Shown: positions 45,578 through 57,424 of the stretch, in pieces
Layout: every line of letters starts with the position of its first letter
How positions within the stretch are numbered: the stretch's first letter is position 1
Assembly (NCBI GenBank): GCA_002812745.2
Contig: NCSJ02000023.1
Coordinates: 182,862-246,861, forward strand
DNA: 64,000 nt
Source of the DNA: Scytalidium lignicola
Taxonomy: Eukaryota > Ascomycota > Leotiomycetes
Reading direction: 5' to 3'
Translations under genes and position numbers: made by a program
Notes under the pieces: generated by a model
Told to the model about the DNA's origin: nothing
The model's database searches: none
The model's input: the letters and a program-made list of their open reading frames with translations, nothing else

Positions 45578-47581
45578 TCAAACAGGTTTGGGCCTCAGTA
45601 GAGGATGTGCCTCGGTGTTGCTGCATCTGGTCAGTATTTGCTCTCCAAACAGCTTCGGCCAATAGGGATCAACCTACAACACGAAGTCGTCCAGGCTTAT
45701 CATGTCTTCGCTGCTAAAGAGGAGGTAGAAATATTTCAAAGTTTCCGCCATCCAAAAACTCTGCATGGAATCCCTTTTTGGTGGATCTTCAAGCGTCACA
45801 TCATCAACCTCTGCATTGCCGAATTCTGTTCTTGTTGCTGCTTCGATTGATTTGAACATGGCCCAGCCTTTTTCGCGCCAATAGTCTTCTCCGGTTATCC
45901 GATAGAGGTAGAAGACAGATTCGATAACCTCCGGTCGGAGCATATAGTATTTCTTGGTTATGATGGCGCCTGCTATTGTTTTGTATGTTGAATATTCCCT
46001 CAAAGCTTTTTGCCATAGTTCTTCGTCCCATTTACACGACCCCCAGCTGGGACATGGAATGCGCAAGATCTCCTCTGGCATGATTCCACTTGCCGTTTTC
46101 TCATATCCCCAGATACAGCCATTTGTCAACTTGACAGCAATGGATAAGTCATCATCACGTTCAAAGACCTTGGCTGCCATAGCAATCATGCCTCCAGCAT
46201 AGCAAGTAAGATGGTTATTGTGAGGTATGAATGTAGATTCACCCTTTTGAGGGGCATTTTGCATCACCAAAGATCCTGACACAAGGATATCATCGTCTTC
46301 TTTGGTCATCGGTCGAAACATAAGTTTTGCTTTTGCTACTTCAATTACCTTTTCATACATGTGTCGATATTTCTCCTCACGTCCAGCAAGTAAAATATAC
46401 TCCTATGAAATATTGAGTACGACAAGACACAAATAGGATACCACTACTTACTTTTGGCAAATATTCGTACATGGAATCTGATCGGGGCCCTAACGTAAAG
46501 GTATCATTTGACGAAACTGGGGATGAAGACAACATGTCTACGACTTTGCAGCTCGGGCCATCTCCTTGCGAATTCGAGCAACCTGAAGGATTGATGATTG
46601 CTGGCCACATTCCTGGAAGCTGAGTGTGAGCCTGCCAATTTTGGAAAGCATTTGTGATTCTGTCGATAGCATCGTAGTATTTTGCTTTCCCGGTGAGCTG
46701 TGCTAGTCGTGTAAACTCCAGAGACAGAGTTCCCATTTCTGCCAGGACAGCTACAGACTTAGTCCGTCGAGGTTTGGAGGCAGACGCACTACCAGCTTTA
46801 GCATCATCGATCGTAGATGCACCACCAGCCTAACTTACGGGTCCCACTCCAAGTTAAGTAAAGGCATACGGTTTGGTGTATCAAAGGCTCCCATTAAAAT
46901 TTCTCCTAGCTCGACAGCCTTGTTAAGCAGAATCTTGTGTTTGCCTCCAGATATGTCGTATGCACTCAAAAGCCCTCCGAGGTCCTTCATGGTCGTCTTC
47001 TTAAGCGGTATATCCTTGCGCACACTGGTCTTGAAATCCAATTCTCGAATAGCACTGACTGCTTCTGAAAATTCGTCTTTCATATTCATGATCCATAGCG
47101 TGTCCAGGCTATCGATCAACGTGCCTCCCCAACCATTAAATGGATCCTTAAATTTACCAGAAATTGGACATAACTCATCATGCATCCACGCTTTGCTCTG
47201 GTATGCTTTCCAGGATCTCTGAAAGGCTGATTTGATCGTGTCCAATTTGACCATTCGGTCAGCCTTCGCAGCTTCACTCTCTTGTGTAAACACGTGCTGA
47301 ACACGTGGGAGTCGCTGAGCCTTCCCTTGCGGTAGGCTCACCATATTCTTGACAGGAAAATGCTCGGGCGTTGGAGTCCACCGAATAGATGGAGGAATCG
47401 CTTCATTTGGCGGTACCTCAAATCTCCCCTTCCCGCGTTGATATGTATCGTAAGGCACCGGCACCTCGAAAGTTCCATCCACCCCGTCAGATGGGCGACC
47501 CAGCCATCTGAAGCATAGCCATGTGAGAACTGCAATGAAAAAGAAAAGCCATGTCGCGCGTAGCATGCGAGAGTGACGCAT
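45578..47581 (-). CDS. Class I alpha-1,2-mannosidase, glycosyl hydrolase family 47
   Basis: Four exons in reading order 46839-47581, 46452-46788, 45678-46402 and 45578-45620; introns of 50, 49 and 57 nt; 615 aa. The start at 47581 places a type II membrane anchor at about residues 8-25 (ATWLFFFIAVLTWLCF); an in-frame upstream ATG at 47698 is possible but would bury the anchor. GH47 blocks are present: RSWKAYQSKAWMHDELCPI, GWGGTLIDSLDTLWIM, LNLEWDP, AEMGTLSLEFTRL, NHLTCYAGGMI, LRPEVIESVFYLYRITG, SFWMAETLKYFYLLFS. The calcium-site threonine block NTEAHP is supplied by the 43-nt last exon. The enzyme trims alpha-1,2-mannose from N-glycans in the ER or Golgi, or acts in glycoprotein degradation. 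All domains intact. Confidence 0.92.
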
Positions 47582-48663
47582 ATTGGTCTTGCGATCTGGG
47601 GGTCGATTAAATTGGGATGGCAGAAAGAAGATCAAAAAATCGATGACTTGAGCAGTAGAGGGGTTCGTTCTAGATAAGATAAATGGGATCATCAGCATGA
47701 GAGGGCTACGGTTGACTATAACGCCGTTCGCTTCACAACGACTACTAATTAACGAATTATCGAGGACTCCTCACACACCATAGCAACCATAAGGCTGATG
47801 ACGATTTCCTGCATAGTATTACCGTAAGGCCTTAGAGCTCGGATAAGACCCCTTTATAAGTATTAGGGATGGTATAAGCTCCTTGGTGGAGCTGCGGCGG
47901 AGGAAGTCTGTTACGCCATAAAAGGAGACTCTTTGCAAATCAGGCATGAGGGCGACGATGTAAACGTGATTTTCTAGTGGGATGAGTTCAGGGTGGCCGG
48001 GAGTGGCCACGGAACATAATTTATAAAAAAATATAGGAGATATTGAGGTGTTTATAGATTTTAAGATGCTTAAAGTCAAAGTACCTATCATTTTTTTNCG
48101 GCACGATAGGTTTTTCTCCACGTAGGGATGGACATTATTACTCTTTATTTCCAAAAAAAAAAAAAAAATTCAAATTCACCTGTCTTCCCGTGATTCCAAA
48201 CCATCACAGTTACAAACCGGAGTAGTTTGGGTTCCTGTGTAAAATTTCAGCTTGCTCTAAGTTCTACAAGGTCGAATTCGTGTACTTTAAGCCAAAGCAG
48301 TCGGGATTGCACTATTAGAATTCGAACAGCTTTGGCTTGAAATATACGTAAGGCACATATGCTATCTTGTAATATATTAAGGTTTTATACTTTAAACGCA
48401 ACCACTTCGAAGTGCACTATTTCAAACAGACATATTCGCAATTGTAGTACTCCGAATCTAAAAATAGAGTGAGTGAGGAGCCGAATTGGGCCAAGAACCT
48501 TACAGATGGAGCATGAGGCTTTAAAAAATCTTCGGATCCGAAAACTGCCCCTCTTAGAATAGAACCCCCAGCCTGGCATGTCCGTATCAGCCGACCAATC
48601 AGCAGACTTGAATCTTTCATAAGGGTTGAAAGCAGCCTCCTAGTGGTGGTCGAAGAAAAAGTT
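47582..48663. other. Intergenic region
   Basis: Promoter side of the GH47 gene, then unremarkable sequence with an A-run (about 48153-48168) and an N at 48098. Open frames here (for example 47819-48154 minus) have no coding character. Confidence 0.4.
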
Positions 48664-48919
48664 GGGAGGTGCAACTCTAGCTGACAGGGGATCTAGAATG
48701 GCTCCGAAGAATCCTTGACTGACTTTTTCCGATTTTAGCTGGCGGCAGTTGTAGCCCAGGAGCCGAAACAGGTTGCCTTTGACGTTAGCCTATCGACCAT
48801 CGCTCTTACCTTTGACTCTTGCTCACCTTGACTCACCCAAATCTGCCGGTAAAGTAGCTCTGCTCACCTTTCCGAACAGAAACAGATTCCCTTTGTCAGG
48901 ATTGGCGTGTGATAATCAT
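48664..48919 (+). repeat. Direct repeat, copy 1 (about 256 bp)
   Basis: Shares a long alignable sequence with 53627-53888 in the same orientation, including CTTGACTGACTTTTTCC, GAACCGAAACAGGT-like, GCTCTGCTCACCTTTCCGAAC and GTCAGGATTG blocks. Most differences I checked are C/T or G/A. Confidence 0.75.
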
Positions 48920-51425
48920 TTATACTTTACCACACTAGCACGCCAATTAGTTAGGGGTTTGTTCTTCCTCACGTTATTGGGTGTTATAATTAGAATTATA
49001 AAAACTTGACCGGCCTTTCCGCATTCGTTATAATATACACGAATTGAATTGAAGCTTATTTACCTGGAGTAATTAGTAATATAACTTTATCTTCCACAAG
49101 ACGATCAAGCGACAAATTCATATTCCAAGTCTCTTTTGGCGCTCGGGTAAGTAGTATTATTGTTTACTGTCAAATTACTTGTTAGTCACCTTCTCGTTTT
49201 CCTTTGTCATACAGCCCGTTATCATAAGAAATCAGGAAAACGTAGCCTTGCTGTCTCGTAGTATGTTTTTCTTTATTGTAAACAATAAACCTCCCGTAGA
49301 GACAGTTAGTTTATCTGATCAGAAAGGGAAGAAACGGCTATATTATAAGAGTTATAATAACTGTCTAGCTTGTAAGCAACGAAGAGTTAAAGTAAGCGAA
49401 ACGCAACATCAATTATTTATTTAAGTAACTTGCAACGAATTTACTATTTAATATATTCACTTATATTGTAATAAGTGATTACCTTACTCAAACTGTTAGA
49501 GAAAAAGAAAAAGAAAAATTTATCCGACAATAAAAACTTGTAAAAGTAATAGAATAAATTTAATAATTTCTCAACTTATTAATTTTCCTATAGTGAATAA
49601 CACTAAGGTTAATTTACTTTACTTAAAACTATTCAGTTATTTTCAAAGTAATATTATAAGTATTTTAACTTTCCCCGAGATTTGGCAATAAGTTTTACTG
49701 TAGTTATTCTAGATATAACAATTTCTTCCCAAAGTCCTTTTGCTCTTATCCATAAGGTTATAGTACTGGCTATAAGAGAGAAAGTACAATTAAAGTATTA
49801 TACTGACTGGTATAAATGCAACAAGAACCTTATATCATATATATAATTCTTTACCTCTTAGTGATATATCTTTTTACCTTATAACCTCAAATACCTTATT
49901 ACTCTAGTATTACTCTTTAACTTCTAAATAAGTTAACTTTACTTTTTAATAAAAAAACTATCTAACCTTATTATAGCTTAAAACTGTAAAACTTTAATAA
50001 CAACTTTTATTTTAATATAATATATTTTATAGAGTTATATCAAATTCTTTAAGAGTTGAAGAAAGTTTTTAAATATTAAAGAATACTATAGTTTTACTAT
50101 AAATCTTTTATATAATTTACTCTTGTAGTTAAGTACTAAAGTACGAGGAATATTATCCGAGGTATACTGAATTCTTTTAGACTACGATAGTATATTTGTC
50201 TTTGTTACTTTTTNACAGTTTATGTTATATAATAAAAAAAAATTATTTTCCAGTAGAGAATAAATCCCCAAAAATTCGTCAATTATTTTATAATGTGAAA
50301 GGGAAGATGAGAGTGCTACTGTAGCACGTGACCTCTGGCGGCAGGTATGTAGGCTAGCAACAAAACCACAAACAACAATACCATACAATACAATCGCCAA
50401 AATTGTAGAATAGTAGCAATCGTAAGGGAGCCAATCAAATCCCAGGAACTGGTAACAAGAGAGGGAAAATCGTTGTTGTATTGCTATAGCTATGGAAACC
50501 CCTTTTATGACCAGTGGTTTCGGCGGCGGGATTACTATTATGCGGGTGCGGATTACCACAGAACTTGAGTATATTATTAAAAGGTTATTACTTTTCTTTT
50601 GCTTTATGTCTATATTTACTTCCAGTGAAGGTTTGTTGTTTTAAAACTTAGCGTACCTCCAGCCTAATATAAAGTATTGTTTTTTCACTTTTCCAATTCT
50701 TTTCAGTGTAATTTTTTACGATTCTCTAGGGTAACCCCAAAGTTTTAGTTATACTTTGTTACTTTTATCGTACTGTATGTATTTTACTTACTGGTTTCGC
50801 GTCTTGGTGAACTCGTTAAAAAAAANTCATATTATTGAGTCTTTGATTTTACAGAACTTAATATCAAGGAGATTAAAACCTTGTATCTTAAGAGGAATAT
50901 GAGGATAAAAGTTAGATTAGTAATTTAAGAAATAAAATATGTTCAGTAGAGACTTGTGAGGCTTATTCCAAACGAGTCCTCGGGAATTTTATCTGATATT
51001 ATGAAATATCAAGATAAAAAGCTTAAGGTACACAAAAATAAGTTCAATATAATAGTTAGTCTAGTCCTATCACTTATATAACCTTAATCTCTGAAAGAAT
51101 TTTAGTTAAGTCAATATATATAGTAATGCTAAATTATCACAAGCTAATATAGGTAAAATATTTTTCGAAAGTTCTACGATGAAATAAAAAACTTAAGAAG
51201 TAAAATTTGACTCGATGTAACTCGCAATGTTGCTAGAAGAATTATAGAAAGGTCCTTCTTGGTGTCCAGCGTCCGCCTCTCAAAGGTGTATGATGCCATA
51301 TGGGACCCAACCCAGCCATAATTAGTGGGTCGACCCATGCAACCTGGCAACAGCTTCCCCTGCTGTCTTACTTACGTCGTAACAATGCCTTTCGCGGGCA
51401 ATATATAATGAAAGTAAAGGTTATT
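48920..51425. other. AT-rich block with a zinc-cluster fragment
   Basis: Mostly very AT-rich, with Ns at T/A runs. At about 49350-49400 (plus strand) a short coding-like piece reads YNNCLACKQRRVKVSE, the start of a fungal Zn2Cys6 DNA-binding domain that then runs into stops. No other domain is recognisable. The last 200 bp border the HET gene. Confidence 0.45.
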
Positions 51426-53411
51426 TTATTGCAGGATGAATGTCTCATCGACTGGCCTATTATCATACTTATCATACACCCTGCAATAGCACATACCCAC
51501 AAGAGCAAAATGCTGAATTGTATTTTCCGTGGAAAATTTATAACTTATACTAGGACGAAGTATAAATGTTCTCGATTCACCATCGAGACCACAAACAATG
51601 TCCCCTATTTGTGTCGACTGTGGCTCCAAAGCAATCCTATTAGCAACGCTTCCATCACGCTCTGTTTGTTCAGCATTTGGATTTGTGTATAGGCACAGTC
51701 TTCTTCCTTCAAGAACTCGGAGGGATTCTGAGCTGCAAAGACGAGTATACAAAAATCAGCCTAGCCCATTAGGAGGAAAGAACTCAAAAGGCAGCGCAGA
51801 AACCAGTGCTGTAGGGTGTAGCTTGATCTCTCCGAGTGAGCCTTCAGACTTAACAGACTGTGAAATCTTTTGTAGTCCTTCATGCCAATCCAAATCGTAT
51901 TTTTTAAAGTAGGCCCGAAATAATGATGAGCCTTGAAAGCCAGCAGCTTTTGCAACTTCTTCTACCAAGGCCCCAAATTTCTCACTGCCCCTCTTGAATA
52001 TTTTTTCCGAGTAAAAGCTTAGAGTCTGATGTTCGCTATCTCCAAGAAGAGTGGCCCACGATTTTTTAATCTCGTCAGATTTGAGGTGAGTAAAACCAAG
52101 CACATTGGTTCCCACCATTGTGATTTTTCCAAACACCCACCCTCTACAAGTTAGTTGATACTTGCCTTCTGCTGACGAGGAGATTGAAAATATCGCAGTA
52201 CTAGTTTTATGATAGTTAGGTTTGGGATTCTCATGCAAATCAAGGACTTTATTTGAAGTCCAATCTGGTACCCACGAAGGCAGACCGAGGCGTCGTCGTA
52301 GTGGATCGACATCTTCGATGTGACTAAGGATCCTGTAATCATTATGCATCTCCAGAAAATACCGCGTAATATCGGTAAATAGCTGCTGGTAACCTTTGGT
52401 ATAGTCCACTTTGAATCCGAGATTTCCAGAAATGGAATCAGATGCGACCCCTAGGTGTACGTAGATCATATCTCTGGAGTCTGACACACCTAAACCTCTT
52501 CTTAATGCCAACAACGCAAGCAATGTATTGCCTATACCATTACCACCAATATAATCTTGGAACTTGCGACGAGCTAAGTTCATATCCTCTAGGCACCCTA
52601 AAGCTCCAACTCCTTTCGGTAAATCTGCAATAGTTTTGTCAGGCATAAATGAAATAGAAAGTATATCCCGATCGCCCCAATCCTTAAGCTTATCTTTCAA
52701 GATTCTAAGACGATTTGATCCATCTCTAGCTAAGAATGAGACCTGACAAAGATCTGCCCACTTTAAACGTTTAGTTCCACATTGGACCCAGGGATCGCGA
52801 GATAACAGCAGTTCTTGGAAAACCCAGACTCGAGAAAACCAAGGCCGTGCAAGTATTTGTGTTTGTATACCTTCATATAGAATTTCCCAGGCCGCATCAT
52901 CACATTTCGAGGCTAGAATCGCCAGGGGTAGTGGTATATTGCTGTGGGCAAGCAGAGAACCGATGTTGATGAAGACAGAATCTGACTTTACACTAGCATC
53001 ACCTAAATAGATAACCGTATGCTGTGCAAGAGAGTATATTGAACCCATTTGCTGGACCTGCTGGTTCCTCTCTGCTACATCAGACTGGTTAATACACAAT
53101 GCATCAACCCAAATGCGAAGTACCCTGCTCTTGTCTCGTAAATGACGTAACGCAGATTCCAGGTTTGGTGTTATATGAAAGGAACATCCGTTAACAATGA
53201 TTTGCTTTTTGTCCGCTGGGTCCCCCCAGACATAAGACAAAGCAGTATAGTGACTGATGAGATCGTGCTCAAAATCTGATAGGATCGCATGCTCCATTGA
53301 GCATTCTAACTCCGTTGAGAACGTGGGAGCAGGATGTAAAAGAATTAGCCTAATCGCATCTTGTCCGATAAGTGGTTGGTAGGAAAAGACTGGACGTTTG
53401 ACTGATGTCAT
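51426..53411 (-). pseudogene. HET-domain (heterokaryon incompatibility) gene split by one in-frame TGA
   Basis: From ATG 53411 the frame runs 551 codons to a TGA at 51756-51758. It then stays open in the same frame to the stop at 51426, so the ancestral protein had about 661 aa. The HET domain covers about residues 50-205: YTALSYVWGDP, IIVNG and ITPNLESAL, then IWVDALCINQSDVAERNQQVQQMGSIY (split here by the usual spacing), and VIYLGD. Downstream are ARPWFSRVWVFQEL, SDSRDMIYVHLGVASD and VDYTKGYQQLF. The part after the stop contains the family's usual end, RRLC...ESTQIGDIVCGLDGESRTFILRP...LVGMCY. HET proteins trigger cell death after fusion of unlike individuals. The truncated form keeps the whole HET domain but loses the C-terminal module, so it may be null or altered. 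The sequence after TGA (TTT) is not a known readthrough context. Confidence 0.85.
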
Positions 53412-53626
53412 TGGTGTAATACTGGATGAATAATAACCTTGTTTAGACTATTGTTTTTCGGATTTTTAAAACTATAGAGAATTATCTATCGACGGTCATT
53501 ATAAAGTAATATCGTGTGTATATGAACACAACTTCCTGTGACAAAGAGGAGTCAAATGAGTGGTTACCAGATTAACACAGAGAGTCTGTATACGATAAGG
53601 TTTGAATGTGTGAAGTTCGGTAAAAT

Positions 53627-53888
53627 TAGGAGGTGCGGCTCAGCTGATAGGGATCAAGAATTGACTCCGAAAGAACCCTTGACTGACTTTTTCCAATTTT
53701 AGTTAACGGAAGTTATAGCCAAGGAACCGAAACAGGTCACCTTCGACGCTAGTCCATCCATCATCACTCATCCTTCGACTTACCCTTGCTCACTTTAACT
53801 CACCAAAAACTGTTGGTAAAGCAGCTCTGCTCACCTTTCCGAACAAAAACAGATTTTGTTCATGTCAGGATTGACGTATAATAATCAC
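53627..53888 (+). repeat. Direct repeat, copy 2 (about 262 bp)
   Basis: Second copy of the repeat at 48664-48919, same orientation, 4.96 kb away. The two copies bracket the AT-rich block and the HET gene. It is the more T/A-rich copy. Confidence 0.75.
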
Positions 53889-54500
53889 CTGTTATCTTCT
53901 TAGAAGAGACTGTTTTAGTAAATATTAATGAATGAAGATTTTGGTTTAGCTTTATCGACCTGTTCAATATAGGTAATTGTCTAAAATCTTCATCAAGAGC
54001 GTGCCATTGTATAATCTACATATTTTATTCGCTTGATTTAATGCAGCTTAAGTAACCAAGGTGATTTCAGTATAGCTGTCTACTAATCCGCATCAACAAA
54101 AACCAAACCACCCAAACCACTGTTATAGTACAGCTCGATGATTGCAGTATCAATACATGATACACAGAGTCTTCAGTCTAATATCAAGCGTTCTGGCCAT
54201 ATTTCAGAGCGTGTAAGTGACTTTATTTGACTTTATTTGACTTTTCTGCTTGGGCATGTAAATCTATTATCATTACCCTAAGCCCACAAAAGGAATTTTT
54301 GATGGATTACAAAGAGAAGAGAGGAGAAGAGAGAGGCACAGGAGCAGCTACCTTCAGACGCTTGTTAGGCAAATCTTCTACCCCGCTGCATATAGTTTAC
54401 GTACACCCCAGCTCCTCAACAACTTTGCTTCATCACATTTCCATTGAAGATAACAATATTTTGATTTAATTTTACAGTCCAATTTTAATTTAAATCTACC
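53889..54500. other. Intergenic region
   Basis: Upstream of the DUF4188-like pseudogene. Includes a short tandem repeat at about 54217-54245 (ACTTTATTTG twice). No gene seen. Confidence 0.4.
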
Positions 54501-55287
54501 ATGTCTACGCCCGTTATTCCCTTGGTTCCGCCATATAAAGAGCGGCCACTGACCGCACGCAAGCCCAAGTCGCTCAAAAGAACCTTAGAAGAATTATGTG
54601 ATGTATGTCCATTTTTCAAGCACTTGACGGTATCTAACTTCTAACTTTAATAAACTTTACAAGATTGCACTGTTAAATTGAGTTTCCGAACTACATTTCT
54701 TCTCGGGGTTGTACTTCAGTCGCTGTTATTTGTCATTCTCCCAACGGATATGTCATCATACCTGTCATTGTTGTTCTCGGCATCCAATTTATTGATGTAA
54801 GCTATCTTATATTTCACCAAGTCTGTTTAATCACAAGGTAGCTAATTTTCACCCTGAAACAGTTCTCGGTCAATCGAAATGGACTAGCACTGCCTCTAAT
54901 GGTGCCATTGATTTTATAACAATAAGCTACTGGCGATCAATTCAGGATATTCATAACTACGCCTACAGTCCACTTCATAGGGAGGCTTGGAAGTGGTGGG
55001 AAGACAATGTTTCAAAACTAGATCATGTTGGAATCATGCATGAAATCTTTGAAGCTCCAGCAGGTATGTGGGAAGGTATTTATATAAATTTCCAACCTAT
55101 GTTGTTAGGAGCTACAACGTTTTTGAAGAAAGGAGATAAGTTAGTTGGTGGGACGGTTGATGACACATTGATTAGTCCTGTTGTGGATGCACGGAATGGG
55201 AGACTGAGAACTAGTAATGGTCGCTGCAGGGGTCAAACGGGGAGACTTAGTGACGAGGATGGTTTTGGACAAAATGTTTATGTTTAA
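54501..55287 (+). pseudogene. Defective copy of the DUF4188-like gene
   Basis: Homologous to 19638-20708. Exon 1 (54501-54602, MSTPVIPLVPPYKERPLT) and the last exon (54863-55287) are whole; the last exon has exactly the same length, 425 nt, as in the intact copy and reads ISYWRSIQDIHNYAYS and FEAPAGMWEG. The middle exon (about 54664-54796) is damaged: it has a stop near its start, a one-base loss after the second hydrophobic segment and, after VLGIQFID, lacks the remaining roughly 85 codons. The central soluble segment is therefore missing. Copies are on opposite strands 34 kb apart. The conservation of the last exon suggests either a recent origin or selection on that part; transcription is unknown. 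Confidence 0.85.
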
Positions 55288-55687
55288 GTAGTGCTTTACT
55301 GAAAATTTTTTGGTGATTTTTATTAGGAGGAAATGGTTACAATTAGTTTACAAATGATGGACAAAGAGGGAATTTCTGCGGAAGTTCAATTATAATTAAT
55401 AATTAAGCTCTAACTCCATTGTGTCTTTCATTTGCTGAAGTCTGTATAGGCTTACACCAAATCCTATTGTATTTCATTCCCTTCTAACCCCAAATACTGG
55501 CCTTAGATTTCCCATTGTTAATCGGGGGTGTGATAACAGTAGCAGCATTTCATTCTTTGAATGATGGCATCTGCATCATGATGTCCCTCTCCTTGATCTG
55601 AAACTGTCTCCTACAAACTCTACTCCGGTCAATCTTCTTCATCCCGATAATATTACCCTGCATAAGTTTGAACCTGGTAATGAATGT
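55288..55687. other. Spacer between two pseudogenes
   Basis: 3' flank of the DUF4188-like pseudogene; no coding signal. Confidence 0.4.
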
Positions 55688-56720
55688 TTGTTGTCTGTTT
55701 CCAGATTAAGCTCAAACTGGTTGGGTAGTAATTATGGCGTCTTGGACAAAGTAATTGAGGTCACAGTAGTCTCCAGTAACTGGATCCTTTGTAGCCGCAG
55801 CCACCTCAAATCTGATGTAAGGTTTGGTGTTTTGGACAGTAATATAGTAAGGGCCTGGCCCATCTCTAGAAAGAATGTATTCAAAACTCGAGTTCTGGAC
55901 AATGCTACTGAAATCAGTCGACGTGGTGTTGATTGTAACAACATTGTTGCTTGTTAACTGTAGAAAGTTTTTAGGCTAGGTCTATATCAGCCAAGATTAA
56001 AGAGAGAATGTTTTATCCACTCTCTTACCTCTATATCGTCACTCTCAATTCTGACTGTAAAGCTGGCATCACCATTGAGTTTGATATGATCGAAGTCAGC
56101 AAGTTGAAAATCAAATGTGCCACCAGAGTTAACAGTAGCGATATTTGACGGAAAAATTGCAAACTAATATCGGTCGAAGAGATCTAAATTATACTGGTGG
56201 ACATGCTTGCAAGAAGGGGTTATTGTAGTGTTTAAAATGGACAATGGTTGACCATTGATAGAAGGATATATTCCTTACATGTGGATCTCAATTCGATCGA
56301 TCGAGGATTAAATGTTCTTTGAAGTTATTGTGATACCTTGTATGGTTCCCTCCCACTGAATGCAAACTCTCCACATCCGTTATCGTTGGATATCTGGAGA
56401 TCATCCCACTAGATATTTCAAACTCATATTAACAATGGTCATGCTTTGAAAATTCGGAGGACTTATTTCTTACGTTCAGATTTATTGTCCCAGTCTGAGC
56501 AGGAATATGAGAGAGTACATTGATCAAGGGTACCATAGGTGGAAGCCTCATAGTGATAGTTGGCTTTCGAAAGCTATCTGTTAATAATATGATGATGTAC
56601 TGCAAAGAAAGAGTATTGAAATAATGCAGATTGCTACTAGATAAATATTTTGGTTTGAGACGACGAGACACAAATTTAAAGGCAACTTCGCCGACAGCAG
56701 TCTTACTCCTAAAGTATGAG
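55688..56720 (-). pseudogene. Unrecognised multi-exon gene, apparently decaying
   Basis: Several minus-strand coding blocks are joined by good splice sites. One reads FRKPTITMRLPPMVPLIN (about 56560-56500, donor GTAAGA). The next is ISNDNGCGEFAFSGREPYK (about 56400-56340). The next, about 56260-56030, runs from NTTITPSCKHVHQYNL through an in-frame TAG to NIATVNSGGTFDFQLADF and FTVRIESDDIE (donor GTAAGA). The last, about 55965-55710, contains NTTSTDFSSIVQNSSFEYIL, GPYYITVQNTKP and TKDPVTGDYCDLNYF before a TGA. Content is rich in beta-forming and N-glycosylation-type (NxT/S) segments, suggesting a secreted or cell-wall protein. I do not recognise the family. One nonsense codon (a CAG-to-TAG type change at about 56163) points to inactivation. 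The 5' end was not found. Confidence 0.45.
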
Positions 56721-57424
56721 ACGGAGTGACAATTAACTACCCTATTCCAGATGTCAAGTTGAGCGAGTCTCCGAGCCGCCAGTGCTTATCATTTTGTTCC
56801 CTGGTGGTTACATATTGTAGCCATCGGCCCGGACAGATCCTCCCTGCACTTTCAATTCCTCGTAGCGTCAATGAATCTCGAAACACCTGCTGGAGGATTT
56901 TAGGAACCCTCGCGGCACAGCCGGCTCGAAGCGCGCGCGAAAGAATATCCTGATTTTGACATTCCGCAACTTAAATATCTTAGAAAACTAACAAAAAAGA
57001 TCAGGATATGCGACCATCACCAGAAGTATCACCCGTTGGTATTACCAAAGTTAGTCTTTCAACGTGTTGGTGACATCTCATTACGTATATACTTTGGCAC
57101 GGTTTCATAATCGTGACCACTTCCAACGTTACCAACAATGTAGGAACAGGGTTAACAAAAGGATATTTCAGAACGGGCAGTTGCGCTTCTCCCACTCTAC
57201 TAAAGGGGTTTGCTTTTAGTCTTGAATCCCACTTTTAAATTGACGGTTTCAACAGAGTGAGCTATGAGAACTTAAATTCATAGGAGCGTTAGTTAGTTCT
57301 CAAATCACCAACATAAGATATATCCTAATACTGCGAGAAATCGTTACAGGTTTATAGTTAATTTCGTAATATAATTAACTGACCTCAGAGATATAATCGC
57401 AATTTCATTCCGTGAATGGATCCC
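56721..57424. other. Spacer, no gene assigned
   Basis: A minus-strand frame at 57001-57195 (LPVLKYPFVNPVPTLL) has some coding character but nothing I can identify; it may belong to the relic to its right. Confidence 0.3.

Noticed and set aside
51756..51758. Programmed stop-codon readthrough in the HET gene
   Set aside because: The base context after TGA (TTT) does not fit the TGA-CTA type readthrough signal known in fungi; a nonsense mutation is simpler.
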